NCBI RefSeq assembly: GCF_045679555.1 | Contig: NC_092096.1 | Span: forward strand, 28,466,364 to 28,530,363 | Source of the DNA: Salvelinus alpinus | Lineage: Eukaryota > Chordata > Actinopteri > Salmoniformes > Salmonidae | DNA length: 64,000 nucleotides | Direction: 5' to 3' | Shown: positions 33,925 through 44,196 of the stretch, one piece after another | Position numbering within the stretch: position 1 is the stretch's first letter | How the letters are laid out: each line of letters begins with the position of its first letter | Notes under the pieces: model-generated | The model's database searches: none | Told to the model about the DNA's origin: nothing | Seen by the model: the letters and a program-made list of their open reading frames with translations, nothing else | Made by a program: the position numbers and the translations under genes

Positions 33925-36045
33925 GTTTGCCATGGTTACTGTTGGCAACTAGAGAAGTTGTCCAGGACAGTATAGGATTTAGTCCAAATTATCTGTTTTT
34001 TGGACATGCAGTGCGTGGCCCTCTGGCTGTGTTGCAGGACAGCTGGGGAACAGTAGAGCCACCACTAAATGTACTTGATTATGTCAATGGTGTTCGTAAT
34101 AGACTGTGCTCTGCTGGTGAAATGGGAAAAGAGAAACTGGAAAGTGCACAAGTAAAGATTAAGCATATTTATGACGTTCGGTCTGAGCGTAGACAATTTA
34201 GCTCTGGTGACCAGGTTTTCGCTCTTTTACCTATTTGTAGGTTCTCCTTTGCAGGTTAAGTTCAATGGTCCTTTCACGGAGGTGCGCAAAGTGTCTGAAC
34301 AGAACTGTCTGATTGCAACTCCTAAGCGCAGGAAGGCCACCCAACTTTTTCATGTGAATTTGTTGAAACCTTACTACTCTCGTTCATCGGCATCAACTCC
34401 TGTTAAGTTAGGTGATAGTTCACTTAGAGTTGGTTCTGTCCTTTCTGCATTCTCAGTTGCCCTAGAGTCCTTTTCACCTCATACGTTGTATGAGGAGGAG
34501 AGTTCAGCTCCTGATGATGGTGTTTTTCAAGGCCATTTAAAATTTCAGAACTTTGGGGAATTTACAGTGGTGTAAAAATACTTTAAAGTACTACATAAGT
34601 CGTTTTGGGGTGATATCTGTACTTTAATGTTACTATTTATATTTTTACTATCTATTTATATTTGCCAATTTTTACTTTTACTTCACTATATTCATAAAGA
34701 AAATAATATACTTTTTACTCCATGCATTTTCCCTGACAACATCCCTGGTCATCCCTACTGCCTCTGATATGGCAGACTCATTAAACACAAATGCTTCGTT
34801 TGTAAATTCTGTCTGAGTGTTGGAGTTTACCCCTGGCTATCTGTCAATAAAAAAAGAAAAGAAAATTGTTCCGTCTGGTTCGCTTAATATAAAGATTTTG
34901 AAATTATTTATACTTTTGCTTCTGATACTTAAGTAAATTTTAGCAATTCCATTTACCTTTGATACTTAAGTAAAGTATATTTTAAACAAAATACTTTTAG
35001 ACTTTTACTCAATAAGTATTTTACTGGCCGACTTTCACTTTTACTTGAGTAATTTTCTATTGATGTATCTTTACTTTTACTCAAGTATAACAACTGAGTA
35101 CTTTTTCCACCACTGGGAATTTGCGTGCTCTATTGCGGTAAACGTATTGACAGTTATCCTGCGCTGTTTTCTGATACGCTCTCTCGTACTCATCTCATTG
35201 AGCATGATGTTGATGTTGGAGCTGCTCAGCCAATAAGACAGTGCTTCTATCGTGTTCTCCTGACAAGTGCAGGCACTTAGATGCGGAAGTCAAGTACATG
35301 TTGGATAACGATATTGCTGAACATTCTTGTTCCAGTTGGGCTTCACCTTATCTGTTAGCCAAGAAGCCTGGTGCATCTTTTAGGCCATGCACAGACTATC
35401 GTAAAGTTAACAACATTACGTAGCCTGATTCCTTTCCTCTTCCTCGTATGGAGGATTGTGTTGATCAAGTGGGTTCTGCAAAATTTGTGAGCAAGTTCGA
35501 TCTTCTAAAAGGGTACTGCCACGTCCCCTTGTCTCCTAGAACAAGGGAGATTTCTGCTTTCATCACAACTTCTGGACTGTATTCTTATACAGTTATGCCT
35601 TTTGGTTTGTAGAACCCAAATCAGAGGCTTATGAGGTGGGATCTGTTTTTGCAGGTCTACAATTTGGACATTCGTCTTATTAAGGGCAAAGAAAATGTCC
35701 TTGCCGATGCCTTGTCCCGTGCCTCAATGCCGTAGTTTTTGTCATTGTTTTGGATAACTTGCCTGTGCTGTCCCTCTTGCTTCCCCAGTTCTGTCTCTTT
35801 TTCTCTCACTCTTAAAGTGCTCCTTAGGATCTGAGGTTGCTGAGGTGGGAGAGGGAGGGGCAGCCTGGAGGGCAGAGGTGGGTCAGGGGGTATAGCTGGG
35901 TGTTTTTAAAATAATAATAAATGGCGCAATAAGGCATTTATTTTTTGTGTTTTGGTTGTTTCTGTTTTGTTTTTGTTTCAGGTTTGTGGTTTGTTAATTT
36001 GGCGCACCTGGGTAGCCACATCAGCCAGCACTCTCTCTTCCCTGA
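33925..36045 (+). mobile_element. Ty3/Gypsy-like retrotransposon fossil, integrase before reverse transcriptase
   Basis: From left to right it contains an integrase carboxyl part (about 33,930-34,560, with SIGFSPNYLFFGHAVRGPLA), then, after a hAT-type MITE, a reverse-transcriptase part (about 35,240-35,620, PCTDYRKVN, SKFDLLKGY, SGLYSYTVMPFG). A short RNase H-end-like piece (KGKENVLADALSR, near 35,690) follows. It is broken in many places and lacks visible LTRs. The order integrase then RT is that of the Gmr1-like branch of Ty3/Gypsy; an alternative is two separate fragments. Old, judging by decay. Confidence 0.7.
34565..35115 (+). mobile_element. hAT-type MITE inside the Gypsy-like fossil
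   Basis: Ends CAGTGGTGTAAAAATACTTT and GTACTTTTTCCACCACTG. Flanks GGAATTTA and GGAATTTG form an 8-bp duplication with one mismatch. Internal runs of ACTTTTACTC are typical of this non-coding family. A second, truncated copy lies at 48,400-48,686. Confidence 0.85.
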
Positions 36046-36437
36046 CTGGCAGTCATAGCCAGCTAGCTAACATAGCATCCCTCTGTTTAAGCCGGGTGCT
36101 TGAGTAGGCAAAACTAGCTAGTTGCATTTGCTAGCTAGCTAAGTAAGTGGAAGTGAAAAAAATATGAAATATAAGATCTCTCTCTCTTGCTCCTCCTTCA
36201 TTTTTTAATACATTAATTTGTTCAAAACTTTTTAACTTATGTTTTTCTCTCTCTTTGTGTCAATTACTCACCATATGTTATGCACTGCAGTGCTAGCTAG
36301 CTGTAGCTTATGCTTTCAGTACTAGATTCATTCTCTGATCCTCTGATTGGGTGGACAACATGACAGTTCATGCTGCAAGAGCTCTGATAGGTTGGAGGAT
36401 GTCCTCCGGAAGTTGTCAGAATTACTGTGTAATTCTT

Positions 36438-37690
36438 TGTGTAATGGTTACACAAAGAAAGGGGGTTGGGTTTGAATAAAGATGGGAAGACTGAGGAACA
36501 AAAGGATTGGGTCTCTATCGGGCCTTATGAAGCTATGCTATCGTAAGTACAGAATATTATGCATTCTAAATAACCGCCCATTCGGAAAAGGAAATGCAAG
36601 AAATATATTTACTCTGAGCTGTGCTTCAATAGATTGGTCGAAGATGGAAGGCTGGGTTGCCCAGCAGAGATCATCCCTGTCCTTTGAAGAACATGGTAGA
36701 ACGGATACGTTGTAGTGCCCTGTCGTCTGGTGGTAGAACGTGTACGTTGTAGTACCCTGTTGTCTGGTGGTACGACATATACGATGTAGCACCCTGTCGT
36801 TCCGAAGAGATTCTCCATCCCTTCCAAGGCCACGCACGTCCACAGCTGCTGCTGATAACTCGACGTCTAGGATGTATCACTTCTTTAGTGAATGAGAGTT
36901 CATACCAATTAGCCATACTATAAGCTCATGCTATATTTTGGCTGGTGTAGTCATATTCATCCTTCCAGCGTGGCGATCGTCACCTCCACGTTGAAATTCA
37001 CCCTTTAAAGCGTATGGACTTCAGTCCTCACGTCATCGGGAACACAACGTTAATTTCGTTAGGTTGTAGTCGTTCAACCATTCACAACCAGAGCTCACTC
37101 TGAGGTTGTCTTTGTTCTGTAGTTGATATTAGCCCTTCTAAACGTATGGACAGCAGTCAAGGGGAACATAAGAGGTTGACTTTCGCCAATGGGCTTTTGT
37201 AGTGGGGGAGAGAAGGGCGTGTTTCATAGTTCGCAACCAATGCCTGTTCACTTGGGCAGGGCCACTGAGTAAGCAATGTTCACTCATGAAAACAATTCTC
37301 TAATTTAGAAGCTAAAATTACATTTAATCTTTTCACAAATAGTTTCATATTTAAACATTTAATTTGCACAACAATTCCATGTGAATCTGATAACTAGAAT
37401 GTGTAGACTTCCAAAGATACCGTTTATGTCGTCCTATCATCAGTAATAATGTCTCCGACGACAACTGATCTGACATCATATTCTTTAAGTACCAACGGAC
37501 ACTTTCAACTGGTTGGATTACATAAAGATTGTTATTTTCCCCAACCTTTTGATGTTGCAAATACACTCTCTATGTTAACGAAAAAGCTTTCCAAGAGTCC
37601 ATTCTGTAGAGTGGAGAGAAAAAGGGGGAAAGGTATTTATGGGGGGGGGGGTCATAAACCTCCCGCCAACAGGGCAACGTCATGACACAT
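36438..37690. mobile_element. Unclassified repeat, LTR-like fossil candidate
   Basis: It starts near TGTAATGGTTACACAAAG. A short tandem repeat lies at about 36,690-36,800 (GTAGAACGGATACGTTGTAG then CCCTGTCGTCTGGTG, about 2.5 copies). No conserved protein is seen. It is placed by exclusion: paralogous V flank resumes at about 37,690. It may be a retroelement end or leader region; I cannot name the family. Confidence 0.35.
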
Positions 37691-37910
37691 AAATATTCCT
37701 CCCATTTTGTTATGGCCAACCTAAAAGAGTTCAAATGCAAACATTGCTTCAACATGTCACACAATATGTTGAAAGGAATCCATATATGTTCAATAGTAAT
37801 GTCTCACAAATTCTCAGAATAAAACCTCCAGTCTCTGTAAGTTCCCTCTGTCAAAATCTACCATATTTATTGAGATGGTATAACATGATTATAACACCTA
37901 ATCCCTAAAA

Positions 37911-38110
37911 CAGTGTTTCCCAAACCTCTCCTTAAGTACTTGAGGAAGTCCACATATTTGATTTTATTCCACAATTATTCCAGAGGATTTATCTAATGAG
38001 GGGCTTGCTAAATAGGTGACCATTTGAATCAGCTGTGCTAATTCTGGAACACATCGAATACTGTAAGTGTACTGTCTGGGGAGACTTGAAGAGAGGTTTG
38101 GGAAACACTG
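37911..38110. mobile_element. hAT-type MITE
   Basis: A 200-bp element with ends CAGTGTTTCCCAAACCTCTC and GAGGTTTGGGAAACACTG, flanked by imperfect 8-bp repeats (CCCTAAAA/TCCTGAAA). The paralogous site at about 53,960 (CCCCTAAAACAATGTG) lacks it. Confidence 0.85.
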
Positions 38111-38829
38111 TCCTGAAATGACCTGTGGTGCAGTCAACATAAAACCTCTCTCCTGCAACGCCCTGCTCAAACCTTCCAGTGCCTTTCCAGCCTTGAATTG
38201 AGTCCAGCTGAGGCTTGTTTACCAATCAAGGCCATGATTGGCTGGGCAATCAGCCCCACCGCTTAAAAATGCTCCTGCTCACACAAATCTCTTCAATTAC
38301 AATGGCTCTGTGGGACGAAGAAAGTCTGGGGCGTATGTATTAATTGTGCACTGTAGCAAAACGTTTTGCATTGCATAAAGATTTGAAACAAATACGTGAG
38401 TTTTTATTGGACAAATTCTGCTAGGTCCCTCCTGTTTTATTCCTTTTGCTACTGTTTGATTCTGTTTGGTTCCGTTAGGTTACTGAAACCGTTTACCGCT
38501 TAAGAACCAAACGAATACTTTATTGCTCGTTTTAATGGGCTTTATCATAATGGATGTAAATTAAGTCCATTTCTAATGTGGTGTAACTGAATATTATGTT
38601 TTATTCTACTTTTTCTTTATGTTGTTGTTTTCTCTTATTGTTTGGTTTTATGTTATTATTTTTATATTATTTTATTATTGTCCGTTTAAATATTCTTTAT
38701 ATCCCAATTTGTGCCCTGCTTGGACATCGGTATTGTAGTGGTCACGTCCTGTTTTTTTGTTTAAAAAAAAGAAACAAACAGAAGAGAACAGGCAGAAATG
38801 AATACACCCCTGTTTGCATAGATTGGACA
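38111..38829. other. V flank with A/T-rich repeat remnant
   Basis: 38,150-38,300 matches 54,000-54,130 (CCAATCA.GGCCATGATTG). 38,330-38,815 resembles a salmonid repeat end (ATGAATACACCCCTG at 38,798, also near 30,861). No gene. Confidence 0.5.
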
Positions 38830-38875
38830 CTTTGCATAGACAGCACATGCTTCAGTGCTCTGGTAGTATTTATAG
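38830..38875 (+). promoter_or_regulatory. V5 promoter
   Basis: CTTTGCAT (38,830) and TTTATAG (38,869-38,875), 65 bp before the leader ATG. Confidence 0.75.
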
Positions 38876-38939
38876 CCCTGTGAGTTTACCACTTCATGAC
38901 TGAGAGCTGTCCTTCATGACAACAGAACCCACAACAACC

Positions 38940-39437
38940 ATGACTTTTATCACCATATTCATCTGGACACTTGCTTTCTACATACAAGGTATAAGAATGA
39001 TGAATATCTAAGTAATGATAATTGAGTAAGTAATCATGCTTATCTCAGGGTAAATGTATTAATTGCATAATTTAAGATATTAAAAAGCGTTTTGTTTGTT
39101 TCTCTCACTATTCAATATTCAGAATCAAGAGGACAGTACACTCTGACTCAGACACCTGCAGTGAAAGCTGTTGGCACTGGAGAGACGGTCAAAATTGGCT
39201 GTAAACTCAGCAGTGTTATATACGGTACTTACCTTCACTGGTACCTACAGAGACCTGGAGAAGCTCCTAAACTCCTCATTTATCTGATAAACAACAAGTT
39301 CACTGGGACTCCATCTAGATTCAGTGGTAGTGGATCTGGGAGTGACTTCACTCTGACCATCAGTGTAGTCCAGGCTGAAGATGAAGGAGATTACTACTGT
39401 CAGAGTTTCCACTACCCTGGTAGCATTCGTTGGTTCA
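38940..39437 (+). CDS. V5: open, divergent IgL V gene
   Basis: Leader exon 38,940-38,988 ([16 protein letters not shown]), donor G|GTATAA. V exon 39,123-39,437: [40 protein letters not shown] (C23 and W41), [19 protein letters not shown] (unusual CDR2), [49 protein letters not shown] 39,438-39,444, 12-bp spacer, ACAGAAACC 39,457-39,465 (one mismatch in the nonamer). The leader matches the V2/V9 family but CDR1, FR2 and CDR2 are the most divergent of the open genes, so it may add specificities the others lack. Open throughout. Confidence 0.93.
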
Positions 39438-39444
39438 CACAGTG

Positions 39445-40474
39445 ATACAGAGTCGTACAGAAACCTCCCTCAGTCAGACTGCACAGTGACTGTACTGATA
39501 CAGCTGGGACCTACTGCAGGTGCTGAGGGGGAAGAGTCAGTAACATGGAACACTGATCAGTAGAGGAAACATTGAATAAGGTTAGAAAGCATCATTCAGA
39601 TCACATGTTCCCCATCATCATCATCATCATTATCATGGTTGTAACTAATTATATTTGTCATGACCTGAAAGTTCACTTAAACAAGTTTGATATTTTGGAA
39701 AAAAATGTTTATGTATTTATTTTACCTTTATTTTCCCAGGTCAGTCTCATTGAGATTAAACATATATTTCACAAGAGAGGCCTGGCCAAAATAGTGTCAC
39801 ACAAAGTTTTACACACAATTACAATATAAAACGCAAAGCACTACAGTTTAAAACCATAAATGTACACATTGAGAAGGCAATAATTATTTGGGGAGATGTG
39901 GTGCATTTAGGGGTCAAAACATTGACAGCCCCCCACTTCATTGTCCACCATAGTTTTTACCCTAGCTACAGTAGTCAGTCAAAGAGACGAGCTCCTGCAG
40001 TTTCATGTCCCTTTGAAGCTCCTTCAAGTGGAAGGGCCAGAGAACTGGAACACTTTCCCCCCCCAGCTCTGTACAGGCCTTAGGTACAGTCAACAAGATA
40101 CAGTCATGTGTAGACGATAGTTGTCATTTGTCTGCTGGACAATGTAGGTACACAGGTCAAATGGGAGCTATTACCAGTCCACATGAGAAGCCAAACAAAA
40201 AGTGTTATGACCTCTTCATTACTTCAAAGTTACAATCACTTCAGCCCCCCATAACAAGTCCTCATATGAACCTCAACCAAATGTCTGATTTAAATGGACA
40301 GCAAAATATCTACAGCAAAATATTAACTTTTTGTCCTTAGTAGGTTACTGACAGCTAGACCTGTGAATGAGACCTGATGCTGGACTCAACCATTAAACAC
40401 ATGTATACTATCCAACTACTTTATACACATACTACATGAAGTATTAAACAAATTGTGTCTGTCATTAACTACAT
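39445..40474. other. V5 3' flank
   Basis: Contains an ATCATCATCAT microsatellite (about 39,613), a degraded repeat tail (TTACCTTTATTTTCCCAGGT, about 39,722), and V flank shared with 44,500 (CTCATATGAACCTCAACCAA). No gene. Confidence 0.55.
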
Positions 40475-40715
40475 TATGGCATATCTGTTATGTCTCCCAT
40501 CCTGAATCCACTACAGAGGTTAAAACCAGTCACTCCCTCACATCTGGCCCAGTCCAGGGTATTTCAGACAGTGAAACTGTTCATCTGCTAGACTGGATGC
40601 TGCGGGAGTGAAACTGAGATTTGCATACACAGGGCTGGGTGGTTCTGCTTGTCCCAGAATAGAGCAGCACTGTCACCAGATGTTCACTCTGTTCCCAGAG
40701 GGTTGGAGGTAGAGA
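40475..40715. promoter_or_regulatory. Conserved octamer/E-box block, copy 3, with perfect octamer
   Basis: This copy has ATTTGCAT (40,619-40,626), where copies 1, 2 and 4 have ATTTACAT. It sits only about 360 bp past the stop of the minus-strand CL pseudogene, with E-boxes CATCTG and CAGATG. An alternative reading is an orphan V promoter, but no leader or V follows on either strand. Confidence 0.55.
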
Positions 40716-40905
40716 ATATCTTTTTAATTGATGCCCTTTTAATTCTGTTTGAAAACATGAGAGTAGCTGTAAACTACAATGCTAAATTATGAAAGAAGCT
40801 GATTGATATAAATTAGTATGAAATGTGCTGCCTATTCATGTGATAGTGATCACTGGAATCCTACTTAAAATCAACTCCTGGGGTTATATTTCAATCAAAA
40901 CAAGC

Positions 40906-40911
40906 TTTATT
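40906..40911 (-). terminator. Poly(A) signal of the CL pseudogene
   Basis: TTTATT on + (AATAAA on -) about 155 bp past the stop. Confidence 0.55.
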
Positions 40912-41066
40912 TAAACTCATAGGCAAGAAGACATGTACAACTTAATCTCAAAATAGTTCATCACACAGCACTTCTGATATTATTCACTATTATACTGTAA
41001 CATTCAGCTCTTAAACACTAAAATACAAACACAATGTGGGGACTCTCTAGCCTCCAGCATTGGCTT

Positions 41067-41358
41067 CTAGACACTACAGTGACTTCTGCGGAAGGCGGCC
41101 GAATCACTGGTGTTGTCCTGGGCGTCCCTGCAGGTGTACACCTCTCCCTCTTCCCAGCGTGCCTTGCTCAGGGTCAGGGTGCTGCTGCTGCGGCCGCCGC
41201 CCTTTTCTTCCTCTGTGGTGGTCAGGACCCCCTCCTTTACCTCCGCCCGTCTACCTCCCAGCTCACCATCGCCCCCTGAGGGGAGTAGTCACTCAGCAGG
41301 CAGGCCAGTGTGGCCGAGCCCCCGGAGAGCTGCTCAGAGGACGGGGGGAGAGGGTCAG
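41067..41358 (-). pseudogene. CL pseudogene of a second isotype
   Basis: On the - strand LTLSPPSSEQLSGGSATLAC, then LLSDYSPQGAMVSWEVDG, is a typical CL first half. A one-base loss in GACGGGCGGAGG shifts the frame to an immediate stop. In the shifted frame the rest is clear: EVKEGVLTTTEEEKGG, STLTLSKARWEEGEVYTC, then RRSHCSV and a stop. Compared with C1 it has a different G-strand and tail (SHCSV versus ADCSG), so it is a distinct isotype. The exon seems to lack its first residues; an AG lies directly before the first Leu codon, next to one minisatellite unit. Its J is also lost. Confidence 0.9.
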
Positions 41359-42221
41359 CTACTACTCTATAACATTAGGAGAGGAGTGGAGATAAACGTA
41401 TGTTACATTCATGCTCTACAGTTTAGCACATCAAGAGCAACAGAACACTGGGAGGGGGTTTCCTGGACACAAAAAATCACTAGATACAGTATCATTTAAT
41501 ATTCACAATTTTAAATCTGACATGAAATCTTCATATAAATTTATGTCAAATCGACTCTGAGATACAAGCCCAAAATGACCTCAAAATACATTTCAGAACT
41601 ACAGATGAATTTCACCTTCAAACCATGTCAGTGTTAACATTTACTATGAATGCAATACAAAGTGTTGCTTATATTACATAAATAGTCGTTGCTAAATCTC
41701 AACAGAACAATGAGGTGATATTCAATACAGTATATCAAAATGTGGTCTTTTTAATCACATGTTAGAATGCTTATGGTTTTATTGCCAAATAAAAATGGTG
41801 GTATGTGAACAATTCTCTCACTTCGGTGACTCTGCCCTCTACCAATCCACCGATCTGTCCACAAAAATCTCTAAAAAGATATTGCCTAAAAAAAAATGTT
41901 TTTCTGGAGAAGATGATAACATCTCATAACATTGTTCTGGTGAAGTCTCCGTACTAAAACCTCCTTCACACAATATTGAGAACCTTCATACGCAGAGTAC
42001 TCTCAATACCACCGTAATAGTCCTGAGGTACTAGTATAATACAATAGGGACTAATAGTCCTGGGTTCTGAGTAAATCTGAGTAAAGAACGGCAATCTTGG
42101 ATCACTGATTTACATAATGAGGTATTTAAAATATGATAATATAATTTAATAACATAATCTGTATCTGTATAATTTGTGTCATATTAAACAGTTATGAATG
42201 TGGGTCCTTACCAGGAAGACT
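41359..42221 (-). other. J-C intron remnant of the CL pseudogene; J deleted
   Basis: It matches 4,085-5,258 and 50,790-51,040. At about 41,938 the sequence jumps from CATAACATTGTT to CTGGTGAAGTCTCCG, then TACTAAAACCTCC. In the J3 copy the same two pieces are separated by the J coding sequence and heptamer. Only the nonamer side is left. Confidence 0.75.
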
Positions 42222-42267
42222 ATTTGCATAGACAGCACATGCTTCAGTGGTCTGGGAGTGTTTATAG
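42222..42267 (+). promoter_or_regulatory. V6 promoter
   Basis: ATTTGCAT (42,222-42,229) and TTTATAG (42,261). Confidence 0.8.
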
Positions 42268-42325
42268 CCCTGTGAGTTTAACACTTCATGACAGAGCTGT
42301 CCTTCATGACAACAGAACTTCAACG

Positions 42326-42813
42326 ATGACTTTTACCATGAGCTTCTTGTGGATATTGATGTTTTTAATTCAGGGTAAGACTATTGAATATCATGATCTG
42401 CAAATGATTTTTCTTATCAACATATTAAATCTAAATTGCCTCGACAGATTGAGATTCATGAAAATGTAAATAAAACAAACACATTTCAAAACATTCTTAA
42501 ATGGTCACTGTGACTCAGACTCCTACAATGAAAACTGTTCTCCCAGAACAGACAGTTATTATAAACTGCAAAACCAGTGTGACTGTATCTTTTGGTTGTA
42601 CTGGGTATTATTACTGTATGGCCTGGTACCAACAGAAACCTGGAGGAGCTCCTAAACTCCTGATGTACTCTTCAAACAGACTTCAGTCTGGGACTCCATC
42701 TAGATTCAGTGGCAGTGGATCTGGGAGTGACTTCACTCTGACCATCAGTAGAGTCCAGGCTGAAGATGCAGGAGATTACTACTGTCAGAGTTTACACAGT
42801 GGTCCAGTGTTCA
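42326..42813 (+). pseudogene. V6: IgL V gene lacking its splice acceptor
   Basis: The leader exon 42,326-42,374 ([16 protein letters not shown]) has a strong donor G|GTAAGA. The V exon is otherwise open: [65 protein letters not shown]3 intact, [13 protein letters not shown]. Compared with V7, about 25 bp are missing between TTCTTAAATG and GTCACTGTGACTC, removing the TTTCAG acceptor and the first codons (ESRGQ). Without a cryptic acceptor the transcript cannot splice. RSS: CACAGTG 42,814-42,820, ACTAAAACC 42,833-42,841. CDR1 has an extra cysteine pair. Confidence 0.9.
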
Positions 42814-42841
42814 CACAGTGACACAGAGCCGTACTAAAACC

Positions 42842-43545
42842 TCCCTCAGTCAGACTGCACAGTGACTGTACTACTACAGCTGGGACCTACTGCAGGTGCT
42901 GAGGGGAGGAGATGATCCAGTACAATGACACAGTGTGTAGTAGAGCTGAACAACAATAGAGTCAAACTAGAGCTGTGTCTAGAAGACCTTAGATCATAAC
43001 TGATCACTAAATGTTTCTCCTGAACATTAACTACATGTTGACTCTGTTGAGTAACTCAAGGAAAACCATCAACCAATCTGGATAGAGATGATGTGCAATG
43101 ATCCAAACCCCTAAAGATGACTTGTGTTTTGAATAGCTAGAATTTAGTCAACATGATTCAAACAGATATATTAAAGCCCCTAAACATTACCCATACATCC
43201 TCCCTCACACCACTGTGGTAGTTCCAGAGAGCAGCAGGTGAAGCTGGAGACGTCAGAGCTCTGGAGATCTCCTCTTTAGATCAGTCAGTCAGCAGCATCA
43301 CAGTCCACACACAGACTGCAGTTACTGAGCCTGACCACTGGAGGGAGACATAAAGCAGATACCATCTGGTCTAATAACACAGTAATAACAATATGCTCCA
43401 TTTGTAGATGTCTATAATTAAAGCACTTAGAGCACTTAAATCTAAAACCATGTCAATTATTACATAGCTATCATGTTTCTACATCACACAACATTTACTA
43501 ATAGTCTGACTGTCCAGGAAGACTATTTACATACAGTATAAGACT
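42842..43545 (+). repeat. Type-A V 3'-flank block, copy 2 of 5
   Basis: Near-identical to 10,911-11,600. No gene. Confidence 0.85.
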
Positions 43546-43590
43546 ATTTGCATAGACAGCACATGCTTCAGTGCTCTGGTAGTGTTTATA
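43546..43590 (+). promoter_or_regulatory. V7 promoter
   Basis: ATTTGCAT (43,546-43,553) preceded by ATTTACAT (43,525), and TTTATA (43,585-43,590). Confidence 0.8.
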
Positions 43591-43651
43591 GTCCTGTGAG
43601 TTTAACACTTCATGACTGAGAGCTGTCCTTCATGACAACAGAACTTCAACG

Positions 43652-44168
43652 ATGACTTTCATCATGAGCTTTGTGTGGATACTGACTTTCTTAATTCAGG
43701 GTAAGATTTTTGAATTTAATGCTCCAAAATGAACTTTGTTATCGAAGTATGTAATCTAAATATTAACTTTGACAGAAGGAGACTAATTAAAATTCAGACA
43801 AAAACATGTTTGAAATACAATATTCTTAAATGTCTCTGTTTCAGAATCCAGAGGACAGGTCACTGTGACTCAGACTCCTGCAGTGAAAACTGTTCTCCAA
43901 GGACTGCCAGTTATTATAAACTGTAAAACCAGTGCAAATGTAGCAGATGCATGTCGTGGTGATTACACCTGTATGGCCTGGTACCACCAGAAACCTGGAG
44001 GAGCTCCTAAACTCCTGATGCACTCTTCAAACCAACGTCAGTCTGGGACTCCATCTAGATTCAGTGGCAGTGGCTCTCATAGTGACTTCACTCTGACCAT
44101 CAGTGGAGTCCAGTCTGAAGATGCAGGAGATTACTACTGTCAGAGTTACCACAGTGGTGGAGTGTTCA
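43652..44168 (+). CDS. V7: open IgL V gene with cysteine-bearing CDR1
   Basis: Leader exon 43,652-43,700 ([16 protein letters not shown]). V exon 43,845-44,168: [40 protein letters not shown] (C23 plus two CDR1 cysteines), [65 protein letters not shown] 44,169-44,175, 12-bp spacer, ACAAAAACC 44,188-44,196. Same family as V6 and V14 (leader SFVWIL..., CDR2 SSNQRQSG). The CDR1 Cys pair, spaced six residues apart, could form a loop disulfide. All expression and recombination elements are present. Confidence 0.94.
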
Positions 44169-44196
44169 CACAGTGATACAGAGTCGTACAAAAACC

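Larger units (their letters stand above)
25433..36437 (+). mobile_element. Large salmonid DNA-transposon-like repeat split by nested insertions
   Basis: It starts CAGTGGCGGTCGGTGACATT. Host pieces are 25,433-25,765, about 30,761-30,905, 32,055-32,466, 33,896-33,924 and 36,046-36,437. I join them because each insertion is bounded by target duplications or because the flanks read on from each other (for example AAAGCTTA|CCTTGACTTGG across the Tc1). No transposase is visible in the pieces. The continuous arrangement is recalled from salmonid repeats, not computed here. The right end appears truncated. Confidence 0.55.

Noticed and set aside
38596-38883. Hydrophobic 95-codon frame overlapping the V5 promoter
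   Set aside because: T-rich repeat remnant; its end is the V5 promoter, not coding.
41034-41499. Plus-strand frames over the CL pseudogene
   Set aside because: Antisense of the CL domain; the - strand reading explains the sequence.
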